Shown here: piece after piece, positions 43,307 through 52,603 of the stretch
Layout of the letters: each line of letters opens with the position of its first letter
Numbering within the stretch: position 1 is the first letter of the stretch
Source of the DNA: DASUVM01 sp036378955
Lineage (GTDB): Bacteria > Patescibacteriota > Saccharimonadia > Saccharimonadales > Saccharimonadaceae
Length of the DNA: 64,000 bases
Direction: 5' to 3'
NCBI GenBank assembly: GCA_036378955.1
Contig: DASUVM010000004.1
Location: 1 to 64,000, forward strand
The notes under the pieces: model-generated
What the model saw: only the letters and a program-made list of their open reading frames with translations
What the model was told of the DNA's origin: nothing
Databases searched by the model: none
Made by a program: the position numbers and the translations under genes

Positions 43307-43876
43307 ATGGCATTTGAAGGCTACAGACAAAAAGACAGCATCGTAGTAGTGTATACCGGTAATAGCAAGGGTAAAACCAGCGCCAGCCTTGGCCTGATGT
43401 GCCGCGCACTTGGCCGTGGCTGGCGGGTAGCATACATTCAGTTTGTCAAAGATTGGGAAGTTGGTGAGCATACCTTTATTCATAAAATTCAGCCGGTTTT
43501 TGGCGACCAACTTTATTTTCATAAGGGCGGCAAAGGCTTTTTTGATGCCGGTGAGCTCAGCGCTAAAAATGTCAGCAACAAAGAGCATCAAGCAGCCGCA
43601 CAACAAACCTTCGCCAAAGCTTTAGAGTGCGCCACAAATGGCAAGTTCGAGTTAGTAATCTGCGACGAAATTAATAATGCCGTGCACGATGGGCTGCTGC
43701 AAAAAAGCGATCTCGAAACCCTGCTGAGCAAACGAACTGCTACAGTCAGCCTTTGCTTGACTGGCCGGCATTTTCCTGAAGAGCTACTTCATAAAGTTGA
43801 CATTGCCACCAATATGGCAAAAATTAAACATCATTTTGATAATCAGTACCTGGCCAAAAAAGGTATCGACTATTAA
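43307..43876 (+). CDS. CobA/CobO/BtuR-like ATP:corrinoid adenosyltransferase
   Basis: 189 residues. P-loop YTGNSKGKTSASLGL, VAYIQFVKDW, LVICDEINNAV (Walker B) and LTGRHFPEEL, the order seen in CobA/BtuR. Known members adenosylate cobalamin. No other cobalamin gene is visible here, so a salvage role or another substrate is possible. TATAAT 6 nt before the ATG. Confidence 0.85.
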   Translation: MAFEGYRQKDSIVVVYTGNSKGKTSASLGLMCRALGRGWRVAYIQFVKDWEVGEHTFIHKIQPVFGDQLYFHKGGKGFFDAGELSAKNVSNKEHQAAAQQTFAKALECATNGKFELVICDEINNAVHDGLLQKSDLETLLSKRTATVSLCLTGRHFPEELLHKVDIATNMAKIKHHFDNQYLAKKGIDY

Positions 43877-43945
43877 GCAAGTTGACTGCACATAATTTTA
43901 ATGCTTATTATAGTTTGTTCTGCCCCCACATAGTGAGGAAGTTCA

Positions 43946-44704
43946 TTGTCGCTAGTATATGATCCGCGCCGCTACCTGGTGGGTTCTGGTGCACAAAAAC
44001 AGCTCGAAGAAGTAATTGCCAAATACACACGCCAGTTGCGAGTATGGCTGGGTCTTGCCCTGGCTACGCTTGTTTCGCTGCTCTCCTTTGGCGCATGGCT
44101 TATGAGGCACGATCAGTCACTCTATACCGCCGACGATCGCGTCAGGCTCACAGTAGGCCTTACCGGCATACTTCTCTGCATGATCGCCAGCATTGGGTAT
44201 AGCCTCATAGTAAAAGCTGATTTGAAATACATTAGAAGCAACCCGGCGGATTATGCTTGCTCGAAACGCTGGCAGGGAGCACAGTTTATAGCGAATGTCA
44301 CTCCCGATAAACTTACTTGCAAGCTACCGCAAAGCCCACCAGGCGCATCCCATCAAACGCCAGCCGAGGCGTGCCGAAGCGCGTTGAACCGATTGCTCGA
44401 GCTTCACACGCAATGCGTTAAGCCCTTGCCCAGCTTGGCCGACGCTTATCTCAGTGCTTTCTTTGAATCACAGAAGACTTGCAGCCGACTCGATTATCTT
44501 TGGGATCTATGGAATCAAAAAGGTCGTTCCAAAGATAACAACAGTATCTTCTCAAATGAACGGCTCGCCGAACGAATCATTGAAGCATCTCAAGGTCTAC
44601 TGGAAGTAGCAAAAGCCATACAAGAAACGGCCAACCAATTCGAGAGCACTTTCGCCATCTCGGCGAACGATACTAGCCCAACAACAACCAGCCAGGGGGC
44701 ATGA
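43946..44704 (+). CDS. two-helix membrane protein (252 aa)
   Basis: TTG start with GAGGAAG upstream; TTGACT-N18-TATTAT promoter at about 43883-43912. Two membrane helices near residues 32-52 and 68-90, then a long cytosolic helical domain with several Cys and a low-complexity Thr/Ser end. Unknown function. Confidence 0.65.
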   Translation: MSLVYDPRRYLVGSGAQKQLEEVIAKYTRQLRVWLGLALATLVSLLSFGAWLMRHDQSLYTADDRVRLTVGLTGILLCMIASIGYSLIVKADLKYIRSNPADYACSKRWQGAQFIANVTPDKLTCKLPQSPPGASHQTPAEACRSALNRLLELHTQCVKPLPSLADAYLSAFFESQKTCSRLDYLWDLWNQKGRSKDNNSIFSNERLAERIIEASQGLLEVAKAIQETANQFESTFAISANDTSPTTTSQGA

Positions 44705-44712
44705 GACATAAG

Positions 44713-44795
44713 GAGTTGCCGGCCTAGAGTTAGCCGGCAGCTCCTAAAAAATTCATGTAATCTGTCTGGTACATGCATACACTTTCTGCCAGACA
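44713..44795 (+). terminator. two hairpins after membrane protein gene
   Basis: AGGAGTTGCCGGC / GCCGGCAGCTCCT (one G-U) with no U-tract, then TGTCTGG / CCAGACA at 44763-44795. Confidence 0.6.
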
Positions 44796-44840
44796 TGTGT
44801 CATAATAAGGTTCATTAAGCATAAGTTTTAAGGAGTAATT

Positions 44841-45284
44841 ATGGCACTACTCGTTCGGGGCTACGACCCATTCCGCGATCTTGAAGATATGGCAAGTGAG
44901 ATGCGAAAAAGCATGTTGCAAACTTTTAGCAAAAATGGCAGTAATATTGCCATGCCAGTTGCTGACGTGTTTGAAGAAAATGGCGTCTATGTTATTCACC
45001 TGCACATCGTCGGGCTCACTGAGGATGAACTTACTATAGAAGTTGAAAATGGCAACTTAGTGGTGCGGGGCGAGCGCGTCGAAAGTGAAGAAGATAAGAA
45101 AAAACGCAGCTACGTTTTAAGAGAAAGTAGCACAAATATCTACCGTAGTTTCGCACTACCAAAGCATGCAGATGCCGAACATATCAGCGCGCATTTATCA
45201 GATGGAGTGTTGCGTATTGAAGTCCCCATGCAAGAAGAAAAAAAGCCGCGCAAAATCAATGTTAGCAAACGACACAGCTCCTAA
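44841..45284 (+). CDS. Hsp20 small heat-shock protein
   Basis: 147 residues, alpha-crystallin domain (about 38-140): ADVFEENGVYVIHLHIVG, ELTIEVENGNLVVRGER, and ending DGVLRIEVP. An ATP-independent holdase chaperone. SD AAGGAG 6 nt before the ATG. No CIRCE-like repeat was recognised. Confidence 0.94.
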   Translation: MALLVRGYDPFRDLEDMASEMRKSMLQTFSKNGSNIAMPVADVFEENGVYVIHLHIVGLTEDELTIEVENGNLVVRGERVESEEDKKKRSYVLRESSTNIYRSFALPKHADAEHISAHLSDGVLRIEVPMQEEKKPRKINVSKRHSS

Positions 45285-45298
45285 AAATATTTAAAAAT

Positions 45299-45892
45299 AT
45301 GTATGATGAAGCCGCCCGAACACTCAAAAAACGACACAAACTTTTAATGCGTTTTTTGGCCGGCAGCACCTTGCTGCTGGTTGGCTATGGGGCGGCTTCT
45401 TTGTTTGGGTACGTGCAGGGGTGGCAATCGACACTCGTACCGCCACCGGCTGGCTATTATCGTGTGGTTGAGGTAGCCGACGGCGACACGTTCAGCGTCA
45501 GCATGGACGGCATTGAAGAAAGGGTGCGCCTAGTTGGTATTGATACCCCCGAAACCCATAAACCAAATACGCCGGTTCAGTGTTATGGCCCCGAAGCTAG
45601 TGACTTCACTGCGTCGCTCATTCAACATAAGGCCGTGCAATTAAAGGCCGATAGCAAACAGCCCAATCGCGATAAATACGGCCGGCTTTTACGATATGCC
45701 TATCTTGAAAATGGCGATGAGCTCAATGAGCTCTTAATGCGCGAAGGCTATGCTCTTGCCACTAGTTTCAACACTGAAAAAAAGAAGACTCTACAAGAAT
45801 TACAGCAACAAGCCAAAGATGCCAAGAAAGGGTTATGGGGCAATTGCACGGTTGAAACAGTGAACGGGCGGCTGCAAACCAACGAATTATAA
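45299..45892 (+). CDS. membrane-anchored thermonuclease (SNase family)
   Basis: 197 residues, N-terminal anchor (about 15-38), then the staphylococcal-nuclease fold: VADGDTFSV, VRLVGIDTPETHKP (catalytic Arg and Asp), KYGRLLRYAYL and GLWG. Extracytoplasmic, calcium-dependent DNA/RNA degradation would supply nucleotides, fitting a host-dependent lifestyle (inference). 14 bp after the hsp20 gene. Confidence 0.9.
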   Translation: MYDEAARTLKKRHKLLMRFLAGSTLLLVGYGAASLFGYVQGWQSTLVPPPAGYYRVVEVADGDTFSVSMDGIEERVRLVGIDTPETHKPNTPVQCYGPEASDFTASLIQHKAVQLKADSKQPNRDKYGRLLRYAYLENGDELNELLMREGYALATSFNTEKKKTLQELQQQAKDAKKGLWGNCTVETVNGRLQTNEL

Positions 45893-45923
45893 TAAATATG
45901 AACGGGTAAGTTCTTGCTCTTAT

Positions 45924-47054
45924 CTATACTTGACCTAGAATAAATTCAGCAATCCGTTTTGAGGCCACCCCGCCGCTCACGCGATCTTTATAAACGGTTT
46001 GGTATGCTTTTAATAGGGCCGGTTTACCAAGCAGCGCTTCAAGCCGGCTCACAACGTTGGCCGGGTTGGCAATAACCTCGCCAAAGCCGTGTTTTAAGAC
46101 ATATTGCGCATTTGGCTCCTCTTGACCAGGGATGATATCGAACAAAATCATTGGCCGCCGTGCTTCAATTGCCTCACTTACCGAAAGCCACCCAGCTTTC
46201 GTGCAAACTATGTCGCAGGCTGCCAAAAAAGTTGGCATATTAGGAACAAATTGGTAAATGTGCACCGGCGTTTGCCCAAAATCCATAGCCATTAATTCAT
46301 TATAAAGTGATTCATTTTTGCCACAGATGAACGCCACCTGATAAGGCAGCTTACGCGCGGCAATCTCTTCAGCAATATTAAGCACTTTTTTAGGGTTCAT
46401 GCCCAGCCCGCCGTTGGTAATGAGCACCGTTGGCATATCACGATACCCTAGTTGCTCGCGAGCCTTTTTGCGGCTTGGCAATTTTTTAAACGAGGTAAGT
46501 ACCGGAAAGCCAAAATAATGCAGTTTTTCACGGGGCACGCCACTTCGAACAGCGTGAGCAATTGTATCTTCAGTTGCAGTAATAACTGTGTCGTTTATGC
46601 CCATAAACCACAGTTTATGAACATCACCCGCGTCGGTCACAATACTTATAATTGGCATTTTTCGGCCCAGTGTTTGCAACACTTTGTGAATAACATAGGA
46701 GACAATCGGGAATGTTGTAACTATAACATCAGGCTGTTCACGTTCTATTAGCTTTTTGCCAAGGCCCTGAAACACCAAGGCAAATGCATCTTCAACAAGC
46801 TTTGGCTGTGCGTCTGCAAAGTTATATACCAGTTTGTAAGGGGTAGAGCGAAAGTTTTTTACCGAATTTTCATAGCCTTTTGTAAAAAACTGTGGTGAGC
46901 CAGGCAACCATTCATGAAGTACGTCAATTGTCACAATCTCAGCCGCTTCACCCGCCTCGGCTTGCAATGCTTGGTGAATAATTTTTGCCGCTGTCAGGTG
47001 GCCGCCGCCTACTGGAATAGTCAGAACAACAATTTTCTTCTTTTTGCCAGGCAT
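45924..47054 (-). CDS. MGDG-synthase/processive glycolipid glycosyltransferase-like (GT28)
   Basis: 376 residues from the ATG at 47054, right after the TAA of the previous gene; a longer frame overlaps that gene. GT-B fold with LTIPVGGGHLTAAKII at the N-terminus (the G-x-G-H lipid-acceptor region of MGDG synthases), VLITNGGLGMNPKKVL and the nucleotide-sugar site CTKAGWLSVSEAIE. Probably adds hexose to diacylglycerol at the membrane. Part of a four-gene lipid/glycan cluster. Confidence 0.85.
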   Translation of the reverse strand: MPGKKKKIVVLTIPVGGGHLTAAKIIHQALQAEAGEAAEIVTIDVLHEWLPGSPQFFTKGYENSVKNFRSTPYKLVYNFADAQPKLVEDAFALVFQGLGKKLIEREQPDVIVTTFPIVSYVIHKVLQTLGRKMPIISIVTDAGDVHKLWFMGINDTVITATEDTIAHAVRSGVPREKLHYFGFPVLTSFKKLPSRKKAREQLGYRDMPTVLITNGGLGMNPKKVLNIAEEIAARKLPYQVAFICGKNESLYNELMAMDFGQTPVHIYQFVPNMPTFLAACDIVCTKAGWLSVSEAIEARRPMILFDIIPGQEEPNAQYVLKHGFGEVIANPANVVSRLEALLGKPALLKAYQTVYKDRVSGGVASKRIAEFILGQV

Positions 47055-47055
47055 A

Positions 47056-47931
47056 TTAAGGGTTACCTCGTTTATTCGGCACGTGGCCAATAAATTTTTT
47101 AATTGAAAAACGGTTTGCCACCGGGTCATACCCGCGAAGGCCAAGGTTGGTAGGTACATAGGTGCCGGCAAGCACCACCGGAACGGCTGCCCGCGCCATT
47201 CGAGCCGATTTTTTACGATCATGAATTTCATAGGTTCGGGGCCACATTTGCAAATAGCTATAGATACCTTTTGGAGACGACAGGTAGCGCCGTGGTGAAA
47301 TTGAATTCATAAGCCGTTCGTCAAAATGCATTTTTAAGCCGGCTTCGGCACAGTGAATTGCCAGATCAAGATCTTCGATGATATCTTTTACGCTGCACGT
47401 ATGTGGTTTAATGGTCTGCCAGGCACTCTTTCGGAGCGCCATGTTCGAGCCCCAAAGCATCTTATGGCCAGCAATGCGTTCATTAATATGGTGCGTAATA
47501 AAACGATGAATATCACTGGCAATTTTTTTGAATGATGGCGGGCTATCATAAAAATATGACGGGCCAGTTGCCGCCATAATAGTGTTGTCTTTAAAAATAT
47601 CTTTCAGCGCTGCCACCCATTCGGGTTCGAGCCGGCTGTCGGCATCGATGCGGCCAAGCACCTCGCTTTTCGCTTGATCGAACCCGAAATCGCGTGTTGG
47701 AATCAGCCCTTGCTTTGGTTGCTTCAGTAGTTTTATAAGTTTTGGGTGTTTTTGCCGATACTCTTCGGCAATCGCATAGGTATCGTCGGTTGAGTTGTTA
47801 TCGATGACTAAAATTTCATCGGGCATGGTTGTTTGCAAAAGACATGAATCAAGACAGGCCCTTAATGAGGCAGCCTCGTTATAAGCAGGAATAATAATAG
47901 TTACTGTTGGTTCTTTTATATGAGCGCTCAT
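47056..47931 (-). CDS. family 2 glycosyltransferase
   Basis: 291 residues from the ATG at 47931. GT-A motifs TIIIPAYNEAASLRA, LVIDNNSTDDT, RIDADSRLEPEW (DxD) and a C-terminal amphipathic end. Similar to the next gene, so the two are paralogues. Directly abuts the GT28 gene. Confidence 0.9.
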   Translation of the reverse strand: MSAHIKEPTVTIIIPAYNEAASLRACLDSCLLQTTMPDEILVIDNNSTDDTYAIAEEYRQKHPKLIKLLKQPKQGLIPTRDFGFDQAKSEVLGRIDADSRLEPEWVAALKDIFKDNTIMAATGPSYFYDSPPSFKKIASDIHRFITHHINERIAGHKMLWGSNMALRKSAWQTIKPHTCSVKDIIEDLDLAIHCAEAGLKMHFDERLMNSISPRRYLSSPKGIYSYLQMWPRTYEIHDRKKSARMARAAVPVVLAGTYVPTNLGLRGYDPVANRFSIKKFIGHVPNKRGNP

Positions 47932-47966
47932 GTCTGGGCACAAATTACTGTTTATAGTATAACAGG

Positions 47967-48890
47967 TTAGCCTTTAGAAGTCTTTGTTTTCTTAGGGTTC
48001 TTTTTTTGGCGAGGGTGTTCGTAAGGTAATTCGCGCTCGCGTGACTCTTTTGCAAAACCGAACAAATAGGTCAGTGAAAAACGCCGGGTGTGCGGGTTGA
48101 ACGCTCGGGCGGGTACTACAATAATCAGTTGAATAATATTGCCGAAAATTGCTGCGAGCCAAATGCGGGCCGCCACCAACTTCATACCGTGTACGGCATA
48201 CGTATTCGGCCACAGTGACTGATAGCGCCAATAACTCACCGGGTTGGTTTGGATACGCCGCGACGACACGCCCACGCGCATATCAGGAATAACAGCAACT
48301 TGGGTGCCGTGTTTTGTTAAATGAACCGCAATGTCAAGATCTTCCATAATATCATGCCGGCGGCACACTTCAGGTTCAATAAGCTGCCAGGCCAATCGCC
48401 GAATGATCATATTACTGCCAAAAAGGGCCTTTACCTTGCCGTGATCACCATTCGAGTTAAAAAAGGCGGTAATAAACCACTCAACGATACGCTGAAACGG
48501 TGCATCATGCGGAAATGAGGGCCCACTGGCTGCCGAGATAGTAGCATGCTCGGGGTTGGCAAAAAAAGTGCGAGCCGCCCGTGCCCAGCCAGGTTGTACA
48601 TATGTATCGGCGTCAATCCGACCAATCAAGTCAGTTGTGGCCGCATGTAAGCCGGCATCTCTGGCAGCGATTGCACCTTGCTTCTTTTCATGCAGTAGGG
48701 TAATTCTGGGCTCTAATTTCTGAAACGCTTTAACAATTGCAACCGTTTCATCAGTAGAGTTATTATCGACAACAATAATTTCTTCTAGTTCATCAACCTG
48801 CTCTAATAGGGCCTCAATACAGCCCCGCATATGATCACGCTCATTATAAGCCGGTATAACAACCGAGAGCGAAGGAAGTTGCTGGTTCAT
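47967..48890 (-). CDS. family 2 glycosyltransferase with C-terminal membrane segment
   Basis: 307 residues. SVVIPAYNERDHMRGC, VVDNNSTDETVA, GRIDADTYVQPGW; then a hydrophobic segment (IWLAAIFGNIIQLIIVVP) that could anchor it, and a Lys-rich tail. Paralogue of the downstream GT2. Confidence 0.9.
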   Translation of the reverse strand: MNQQLPSLSVVIPAYNERDHMRGCIEALLEQVDELEEIIVVDNNSTDETVAIVKAFQKLEPRITLLHEKKQGAIAARDAGLHAATTDLIGRIDADTYVQPGWARAARTFFANPEHATISAASGPSFPHDAPFQRIVEWFITAFFNSNGDHGKVKALFGSNMIIRRLAWQLIEPEVCRRHDIMEDLDIAVHLTKHGTQVAVIPDMRVGVSSRRIQTNPVSYWRYQSLWPNTYAVHGMKLVAARIWLAAIFGNIIQLIIVVPARAFNPHTRRFSLTYLFGFAKESRERELPYEHPRQKKNPKKTKTSKG

Positions 48891-48899
48891 TCCCGGTTA

Positions 48900-49760
48900 T
48901 TATACACGTTTCTTACTCGTTGTCAGCAAGGTAGCATCAAGAATAGAGGCGGCAATTTCTTCAGGAAAGATAACTGGCGCCAAGTGGCCTCCCCGGCAAT
49001 AGCGAAGGCTAACATCGTTCACGCGGGCTCGAAACCAGGCATCATCAGTTCGCCCAGCCACATTGTCATCTGATGCGACAATAAATAAGGCTGGGCAGCT
49101 CAGCCATAAATCATGAGCGTCGCGGCGAAAGTTGTCAGCCGCCGAGATCATCGTAAATGTCGAGGGGCGAAACACAGCAGCTTCGCGGCGGCGATGGTTT
49201 CTTACCGCCTCATGCCGTGCCTTTGGTAGCCGCCACAAAAGGTAATATGTCTCACTGTCAACTAGCGGCGGCCATGCCAAAATATGCTTTGAGCGCTCAA
49301 AGCCAAGGTGGCGAAACGCCGCCGTTCCGACAGCACCAAGCAGGCGGGGTAGTACTTTGCGAGTTGTCAGCGGGCAGACGCCAATGAGCGCACTTACTTT
49401 TTCGGGACGCTTGGCTGCATATATGAATGCCACCATACAACCAAATGAATGGCCTAGAAGAATCACCTTATCTGTTGCCGCAGCTTTATCAACCACACCA
49501 TCAAGACAAGTAGCGTACGCCAGCAACGATTGTTGCGCTTTTTCAGAAGGGTCATCTGACACACCAAAACCCGGCAGATCGGGCACGATAATCTGAACAT
49601 CTTTTGGCAAAGCTTCGGCTAGTTCCATCAACCCCAAGTGGTCACCACTAAAGCCGTGAAGCAGAATCATCGTTTGGTCTCTCCCTGGCCGCTCCCAATA
49701 GACAAGCCGCCCCGTGCCGTTAAGCTGAAGCGTGTGTTTTTGAAACTTAGAATCTGACAT
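48900..49760 (-). CDS. alpha/beta hydrolase
   Basis: 286 residues from the ATG at 49760 (CATACT lies 4-5 nt upstream). Oxyanion region ILLHGFSGDHLG, nucleophile elbow LLGHSFGCMVAF, acid region IVASDDNVAG and catalytic His GGHLAP. First gene of the cluster with three glycosyltransferases, so it may trim or remodel lipids. Cytosolic. Confidence 0.88.
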   Translation of the reverse strand: MSDSKFQKHTLQLNGTGRLVYWERPGRDQTMILLHGFSGDHLGLMELAEALPKDVQIIVPDLPGFGVSDDPSEKAQQSLLAYATCLDGVVDKAAATDKVILLGHSFGCMVAFIYAAKRPEKVSALIGVCPLTTRKVLPRLLGAVGTAAFRHLGFERSKHILAWPPLVDSETYYLLWRLPKARHEAVRNHRRREAAVFRPSTFTMISAADNFRRDAHDLWLSCPALFIVASDDNVAGRTDDAWFRARVNDVSLRYCRGGHLAPVIFPEEIAASILDATLLTTSKKRV

Positions 49761-49870
49761 TACTAGTATGCTAACAGGCAAAAAGGATTGTATAAATATT
49801 GAAATAAATATTTAAATATGTTAAAGTATAGTTTAGTCGTTGTACATTAACTCAGAAACGAGGTGAACCC

Positions 49871-50806
49871 GTGGCGCTGCTATGGAAGGTGCCGGCGACA
49901 TTGGGTATTTTGGCCGTCGGCGTGGTCATGATGCTACTGATCTGGTCGGCAACCTTCGACCGACTACTGGGCATGATTTGGTATAGCACTCAGGTCGAGG
50001 TCGACATCTTGGAGAATGCCAGTTCCGACGAGGTGCTTCTGGTTGGCGTAGGCTTCCAGAACAGTGCCCGGAAGGTCGGCGCAACACTCGGCCCAGAGGT
50101 TCAGGCGGTCATGAATGTCGCCCTCATTCAGTTTGCACAGCGTGGCTTCAACTTCGACGGAATCTACAACACCGTCATGGCCAAGATTAAGCAGCAGGGC
50201 TTCAAGCGCATCTCGCTCTATGGCGGTTCGATGGGTGCGCAGTTTCAGGCGCGCTTCATGGCGAAGTACCACGCCGAAGGGATGCCACTTGGCAAGATCC
50301 GTGTCGTCATCTTCGACGACCCAGTAACCAGTTGGCGGAGCACCACATACCCCAAATGGGTCATGCAGTTCTTCGGCAATTTGCCCGCGGGGCCAACTCT
50401 CACACTCATCAAGGGGCCCTTCATTTACAACATGGTTCGCAAGGCCATTGCCGCAGCCGAAGAAGGCGTCGACCGCAACGCCCTCAAGTCGCACTACTGG
50501 GCAATGGGCCTATGGCCTATGCCGAGCACGGCTGCCGAGCTAACATTCATGGTTGAGACCGACGTTTCGACCATGAACCTCCGAGGCATTGCCGAGCGGC
50601 TGGTCGTGGTGTCGGGTGACGATGGTGACGGTGACGATCCGCTCATCAAGCTCAATGTCTCGATGGACGAGCTCGAACAAGCCCTGGGCGCCAAGCCAGC
50701 GCTGAAGATCGACCCAGCCCGTCAGAAAGGTGAACACAACACCGCCGCCGAACGCCCCAAGTTCATTGCAATTGTGCTGCGAGAGCAGCTCGAACTTGCC
50801 TCTTGA
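49871..50806 (+). CDS. membrane-anchored alpha/beta-hydrolase-like protein
   Basis: 311 residues from a GTG with CGAGGTGAACCC upstream. One N-terminal membrane helix (about 8-30), then a body with LYGGSMGAQFQARF (G-x-S-x-G elbow). The His is not clear, and the end is Lys/Asp-rich. Gene composition is GC-richer than the adjacent cluster. Possibly an extracytoplasmic esterase. Confidence 0.65.
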   Translation: MALLWKVPATLGILAVGVVMMLLIWSATFDRLLGMIWYSTQVEVDILENASSDEVLLVGVGFQNSARKVGATLGPEVQAVMNVALIQFAQRGFNFDGIYNTVMAKIKQQGFKRISLYGGSMGAQFQARFMAKYHAEGMPLGKIRVVIFDDPVTSWRSTTYPKWVMQFFGNLPAGPTLTLIKGPFIYNMVRKAIAAAEEGVDRNALKSHYWAMGLWPMPSTAAELTFMVETDVSTMNLRGIAERLVVVSGDDGDGDDPLIKLNVSMDELEQALGAKPALKIDPARQKGEHNTAAERPKFIAIVLREQLELAS

Positions 50807-50894
50807 GTGATACAACGACGAACGCCCCGGCCGCTCATCACAGAGTGGCACGGGGCTTCGTCATTTCTTCAGATAATTGTATACTATTTATCAG

Positions 50895-51350
50895 ATGAAA
50901 AAGCCAACAGAACATGCTATTTTAAACCGCCGCGCCCGTTTCGATTACGAATTAGGTGAAGAATTTGTTGTTGGCCTAGTTTTAACCGGCCCCGAAGTGC
51001 GGGCCGCCCGCGATAATCATGTGCAGCTAAAAGGCAGTTATGTAACAGTTAAAAACGATGAACTCTGGCTAACAAATGCTTCGTTCAGCGTAAAACACAA
51101 TCAAAAAGGCGAAGTTGCATCAGCCACCGTCGATACATCACCCCGTAAATTGCTCGCGCGCCGAAAAGAAATCGAAGCCATGCTTGAGAGTAAAAAAACT
51201 GGCATGACCATCGTGCCATTAAAATTATTAAACCGCGGCCGCCATATTAAAATAGTCATCGCCCTCGGCCGGGGCAAAAAACACTACGACAAGCGCCAAG
51301 CAATAAAAAAACGCGACCTAGAGCGCGAGAATAAAAAATCTCTGAAATAA
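50895..51350 (+). CDS. smpB: SsrA-binding protein
   Basis: 151 residues from the ATG at 50895, 9 nt after TATACT. SmpB hallmarks: RARFDYELGEEFVVGLVLTG, EVRAARDNHVQLKGSYV, RKLLARRKEI and the basic tail KKHYDKRQAIKKRD. Works with tmRNA in ribosome rescue. The tmRNA gene is not visible in this window. Confidence 0.95.
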   Translation: MKKPTEHAILNRRARFDYELGEEFVVGLVLTGPEVRAARDNHVQLKGSYVTVKNDELWLTNASFSVKHNQKGEVASATVDTSPRKLLARRKEIEAMLESKKTGMTIVPLKLLNRGRHIKIVIALGRGKKHYDKRQAIKKRDLERENKKSLK

Positions 51351-51505
51351 ACAAATTTTGTGTTGCACGGCTATTTTGACCTTACCAGAATAACGCTAGA
51401 TGTTAGACATATAAAAGGCGCGTATAAGCCTCGAGATGTTGACCAAACTGCTTAAACATGCTTCAGTATTGTTGAGTTCTTTCCAGAGTGTACAGAGAGG
51501 AACCA

Positions 51506-51793
51506 ATGAATCGCCCTATTACCGTCGGCAACAAGAGCGATGACGAACTCGCTCGCGAGACCCTGCTAGTCAAGCGTCTACGGGTTGCCTGTATGACTAT
51601 CGCGAAGGCGGGGGAGGAGCTTCGAGAAAAGCAGTCTCGCGAGCGTCCAGCACCCCTCGCTCGCCTTCAGCGCGAGTACTTCGAACTAGAACTGAACAGG
51701 TACGCCACCTCAGAAGATCCTGAGGCCTTCGTGTGTGAGATAGAGCGGAGGGCCGAGGAAGCCTCTGTTCAAGCACAAAACACACAGGGCTAG
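51506..51793 (+). CDS. small charged hypothetical protein (95 aa)
   Basis: ATG at 51506 with GAGAGGAACC upstream. Highly charged and helical (AGEELREKQSRERPAPLARLQREY). Possibly coiled-coil. No family recognised. Ends in a strong terminator. Confidence 0.6.
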   Translation: MNRPITVGNKSDDELARETLLVKRLRVACMTIAKAGEELREKQSRERPAPLARLQREYFELELNRYATSEDPEAFVCEIERRAEEASVQAQNTQG

Positions 51794-51805
51794 CACTCGA
51801 AGGGC

Positions 51806-51843
51806 AGGGTACCATACGCCCAAACAGCGTATGGTACCCTTTT
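51806..51843 (+). terminator. intrinsic terminator, 14-bp stem
   Basis: AGGGTACCATACGC (51806-51819) / GCGTATGGTACCCT (51827-51840) followed by TTT. It could act on both strands between convergent genes. Confidence 0.85.
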
Positions 51844-51861
51844 AAAAATTACAGTTACTTA

Positions 51862-52578
51862 CTAATCTTTAATGAGCGTACCAATTGGCTCACCAGTTGC
51901 AAAACGCTTTAAGTTGCCGGCTTGATGCAGCGCAAACACTGCAATTGGTTTATTATGCTCGAGCGCAAACCCCATGGCGGCTTTGTCCATCACTTTAATA
52001 TTAGGGTCTTCGACCGCTTGCTGAAAGCTGATAGTGGTAAGCTTTTTGGCATCTGAAAACTTTACCGGGTCGCGGTCATACACGCCGTCCACCTTGGTGA
52101 GTTTACAAACAACGTCGCATTCCAGCTGCAATGCCAGCCCCATAGCGGCTGTGTCGGTGGTGACGTAGGGGAGGCCAATACCGCCAGCCAGCACCACAAC
52201 CCGGCCCTTATTCAAGTGCGAAAATGCTCGCCGCTGAGTAAAAGGGTCGGCTACTTGATCGGCCCGAACGCTCGTTAGTAAGCGAGTCGGCACACCGGCC
52301 TCGTTAAAAATATCGGTCATTGCCAGGCCGTTCATCATAGTACCAAGCATGCCCATATAATCAGCGTTGATGCGGGTAATACCACCGCCCGCGATTTCGG
52401 CACCACGCACAAAATTGCCGCCGCCTACCATGATAACAACTTGCACACCAAGCTCGGTTGTGGCCTTCACCTCATTCGCAATCCATTGAATAAGCTTGGC
52501 ATCAATCCCAAACTGCTGTTCGCCCACCAATTGCTCGCCTGAAAGCTTAATGAGTATGCGGTGATAAATTGGTTTCAT
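51862..52578 (-). CDS. pyrH: UMP kinase
   Basis: 238 residues, amino-acid-kinase fold: LIKLSGEQLVGEQQFG, VVIMVGGGNFVRG, VVLAGGIGLPYVTTDTAA and KVDGVYDRDPVK. Phosphorylates UMP to UDP. TACACT (52591-52586) lies 7 nt before the ATG, implying a leaderless mRNA. Confidence 0.96.
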   Translation of the reverse strand: MKPIYHRILIKLSGEQLVGEQQFGIDAKLIQWIANEVKATTELGVQVVIMVGGGNFVRGAEIAGGGITRINADYMGMLGTMMNGLAMTDIFNEAGVPTRLLTSVRADQVADPFTQRRAFSHLNKGRVVVLAGGIGLPYVTTDTAAMGLALQLECDVVCKLTKVDGVYDRDPVKFSDAKKLTTISFQQAVEDPNIKVMDKAAMGFALEHNKPIAVFALHQAGNLKRFATGEPIGTLIKD

Positions 52579-52603
52579 TGTTGAAAGTGTAGCATAGTTT
52601 ATT

